DNA from: Christensenella sp. UBA4636
Lineage (GTDB): Bacteria > Bacillota > Clostridia > Christensenellales > Borkfalkiaceae
Direction: 5' to 3'
DNA length: 25,605 bases
Assembly: GCA_002405915.1 (NCBI GenBank)
Contig: DHMS01000052.1
Span: 1-25,605 of the forward strand
Shown here: in pieces, positions 24,085-25,605 of the stretch
Layout of the letters: each line of letters starts with the position of its first letter
How positions within the stretch are numbered: position 1 is the stretch's first letter
Translations under genes and position numbers: made by a program
The notes under the pieces: model-generated
Database searches by the model: none
What the model was told of the DNA's origin: nothing
What the model saw: only the letters and a program-made list of their open reading frames with translations

Positions 24085-24541
24085 ATGAAAAACGGTAAGG
24101 GATTTTCAAATTATCTTGTGTCTGTTCTGCTGTTTCCTGTATTCGAGGCGGTGGCTGTCACGCTGTAGCTTACAAAGAACAACCTATTCTATCTGCTGAA
24201 TTTCAGTTACATCGGCTGTTGTCTCGCGTGAGAATATGCAAATCGAGGGCTTTTGGTATTGTCTTTTTCTCGGTGTTTTTGAAGCGGCAACTATCCGCTA
24301 CGCCGTGGCGAAGATTTTCGGTCCGTTGCTGTTCGGTCGCTCCAATGAAGGTTGCAAACTTGGAACAGATTATGTTTTGGATGGTCCTTATCGGGAACGC
24401 GCTTTTTACTACATTGCCGGTATTGCGCTTGCCTTTATATTCAAGGATAACAGAGCGTTCTGCAAGTATTTGTGTCTCGTTACGGCGTTTTTCAAACCCA
24501 TGAGTTGTTTTTCTCTGCTATGCCGGACAATCGAGCGTTAA
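24085..24541 (+). pseudogene. Decayed 4Fe-4S-binding membrane protein gene
   Basis: Starting at an ATG with a good ribosome binding site, the frame reads MKNGKGFSNYLVSVLLFPVF and meets TAG after 27 codons and TGA 20 codons later, while hydrophobic sequence continues through both. Recognisable family sequence resumes in a second frame (GVFEAATIRYAVAKIFGPLL), is interrupted where the Cys-rich loop should be, continues in a third frame (LEQIMFWMVLIGNALF) and returns to the second (IFKDNRAFCKYLC, FFKPMSCFSLL). The family normally has C-P in the last motif and a ferredoxin-like tail; here the Pro is replaced and the tail is missing. Two stops, a deletion, at least one frameshift and loss of the Fe-S region make it non-functional. 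Confidence 0.75.
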
Positions 24542-25446
24542 AAAAACAAAACGGGCGATTGTCCGTAATTATCCCGGTTTTTTTATTGCTTGCGGGTATT
24601 GCGACGCTTGCGTTTCTCGGTAAGAAATTTGACTTTTCGGATAAGCGCATTCTTATCGTCTCGGGCATAATTTTGTTTATTCTGTTTGTTTTGTGGGAGA
24701 TCGTCGCATATGTGAAAAGCAAGCGTTTTGCGACCGACTTTTACGGTAAAATGTTGCCGTCGGTACTGAAAAAAGCGTATGCCGCCTACACTCCGCGGAC
24801 AGGTAATCCCGACCCGCTGTTCTTTGATTCCGCGGAGACTCGGCGTTTTCCGACGACGGTTACCTTTCTCGTTCTTACTATGAACGATTCCTCTTTCGAC
24901 GCTCAAGGAATTTATCGAATCGAGCGACAGTATTTCAAGGCGGACAGTCTCGGCGATAAGGATAACGACGAGTCGGGGCAATACAGCCTTTCTCAGGATT
25001 TAATATGGAAGATACGGCTTCGGAAGCGCATACCGTTCCGACTTTCTCTTCAAACCGCGTCGGGAAGCGTGGGCGAAACCGTATTCGGTATATTCGGGAA
25101 AATCTGCGACCGTCTGACGAAAAACGGAATGCAAGACGTAAAAATCGACGACGAGGCGTTTAACAAAAGCTTTCGCGTTCGCTCGGACGACGTTATACTG
25201 GCAAAATCGTTTCTTGAAGCGCATGTTAAGCAGTTAACGGAGTTACGGAACAATATGGGTAGATTTTCGCTTGAATATGCCGACGATATGCTTACATTGT
25301 CTTTCACCGACTTTGCGCCCGTTGACGCAAAAGATACCAATGGCGTACGACGTACCGGACTGCCCGATGAACTGTCCGCCGTTAGGATTGCGGATAGCGC
25401 TCGGAAATTGGATTTTCTTGCCGACCGATTTCGGTCGTTTATTTAA
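24520..25446 (+). CDS. DUF3137-like membrane protein
   Basis: About 308 residues from the ATG at 24520 (an in-frame ATG also exists at 24472, inside the decayed upstream gene). Two membrane helices at about 15-32 and 42-60 are followed by a soluble domain. Its end, NKSFRVRSDDVILAKSFLEA then HVKQLTELRNNMGRFSLEYA, matches the DUF3137 pattern. The function is unknown; members are small membrane proteins sometimes annotated as Galanin-like. No good ribosome binding site precedes either start, and a 10-bp inverted repeat covers the beginning of the frame. The N-terminus may therefore have been rebuilt by the rearrangement that destroyed the upstream gene. It is followed after 22 nt by an alpha/beta hydrolase gene. 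Confidence 0.65.
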   Translation: MPDNRALKKQNGRLSVIIPVFLLLAGIATLAFLGKKFDFSDKRILIVSGIILFILFVLWEIVAYVKSKRFATDFYGKMLPSVLKKAYAAYTPRTGNPDPLFFDSAETRRFPTTVTFLVLTMNDSSFDAQGIYRIERQYFKADSLGDKDNDESGQYSLSQDLIWKIRLRKRIPFRLSLQTASGSVGETVFGIFGKICDRLTKNGMQDVKIDDEAFNKSFRVRSDDVILAKSFLEAHVKQLTELRNNMGRFSLEYADDMLTLSFTDFAPVDAKDTNGVRRTGLPDELSAVRIADSARKLDFLADRFRSFI

Positions 25447-25468
25447 GAAAAGTGAGGAATAATGGAAT

Positions 25469-25605
25469 ATGAAACAATACCGCTTAGATGAAACGCCTGT
25501 TGTCTATTACATAAGCAGCAGAGAAAATGCAGAGTGGGTGCTTTTTATACACGCTGCCTTTGTAGATCACAATATGTATCGCACACAAGTCGACTATTTT
25601 CAAGA
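25469..25605 (+). CDS. Alpha/beta hydrolase, N-terminal fragment (cut by window end)
   Basis: 45 codons are present before the window ends. MKQYRLDETPVVYYISSREN is followed by WVLFIHAAFVDHNMY, which is the first core beta-strand and the H-A/G oxyanion-loop motif of alpha/beta hydrolases. The catalytic Ser, Asp and His lie beyond the window. A GAGG site is 11 nt upstream. An overlapping nine-codon frame from the ATG at 25462 is better spaced to that site but has no supporting evidence. Probably co-transcribed with the DUF3137-like gene. Confidence 0.75.
   Translation, partial: MKQYRLDETPVVYYISSRENAEWVLFIHAAFVDHNMYRTQVDYFQ

Overview
The window looks like a chromosomal segment of an endospore-forming (or formerly spore-forming) member of the Clostridia, probably an uncultured gut-type Bacillota. 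The main reasons are a full-length spoIVA, a YugP-type zinc peptidase, two ECF vitamin S components (ThiT under a TPP riboswitch, and BioY), a U32/DUF3656 protein, and Gram-positive style ribosome binding sites and TTGACA-N17-TATAAT promoters. No phage, conjugation or CRISPR genes are visible. The taxonomy is inference only.

Layout. 0-6 kb: a membrane-anchored, domain-inverted GH3 glycosidase faces a secreted or surface transglutaminase-like protein whose reading frame is broken by one base. 6-8 kb: a MITE-like element with 28-bp terminal inverted repeats, an unknown membrane protein under a promoter with a perfect 17-bp palindromic operator, and a small XRE-type regulator. 8-10.4 kb: an AAA/DUF4143 ATPase with three 32-bp iterated repeats directly upstream of its promoter, a small DUF1828-like protein with its own set of repeated boxes, an unexplained folded element, and tRNA-Ser(UGA). 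10.5-13.4 kb: a YfhO-type polytopic membrane protein. 13.5-17.6 kb: thiT with its TPP riboswitch, spoIVA, and a HAD phosphatase/AraC regulator pair. 17.6-20.9 kb: a U32 rRNA/tRNA-modification-type protein, then a remarkable tandem array of three 134-bp units, then bioY. 21-23.7 kb: an MFS transporter, a YugP-like peptidase and a GNAT acetyltransferase. 23.7-25.6 kb: a T-box-like leader fragment, a decayed 4Fe-4S membrane protein gene, a DUF3137-like protein and the start of an alpha/beta hydrolase.

Most genes are monocistronic with their own promoter and terminator. The clear couplings are HAD/AraC (8-nt overlap) and DUF3137-like/hydrolase (22-nt gap).

The most unusual feature is the array at 19811-20218. 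Its three units have identical length and a shared constant part. Units 1 and 3 are near-identical, while unit 2 carries an unrelated sequence of the same length in the variable part. Both sequence types can be drawn by hand as the same fold: a 6-bp closing stem around three hairpins. A promoter-like TTGCAA-N17-TATTAT precedes units 2 and 3 and also precedes bioY. This is the best candidate here for an undescribed system, possibly a family of tandem small RNAs or structured DNA elements.
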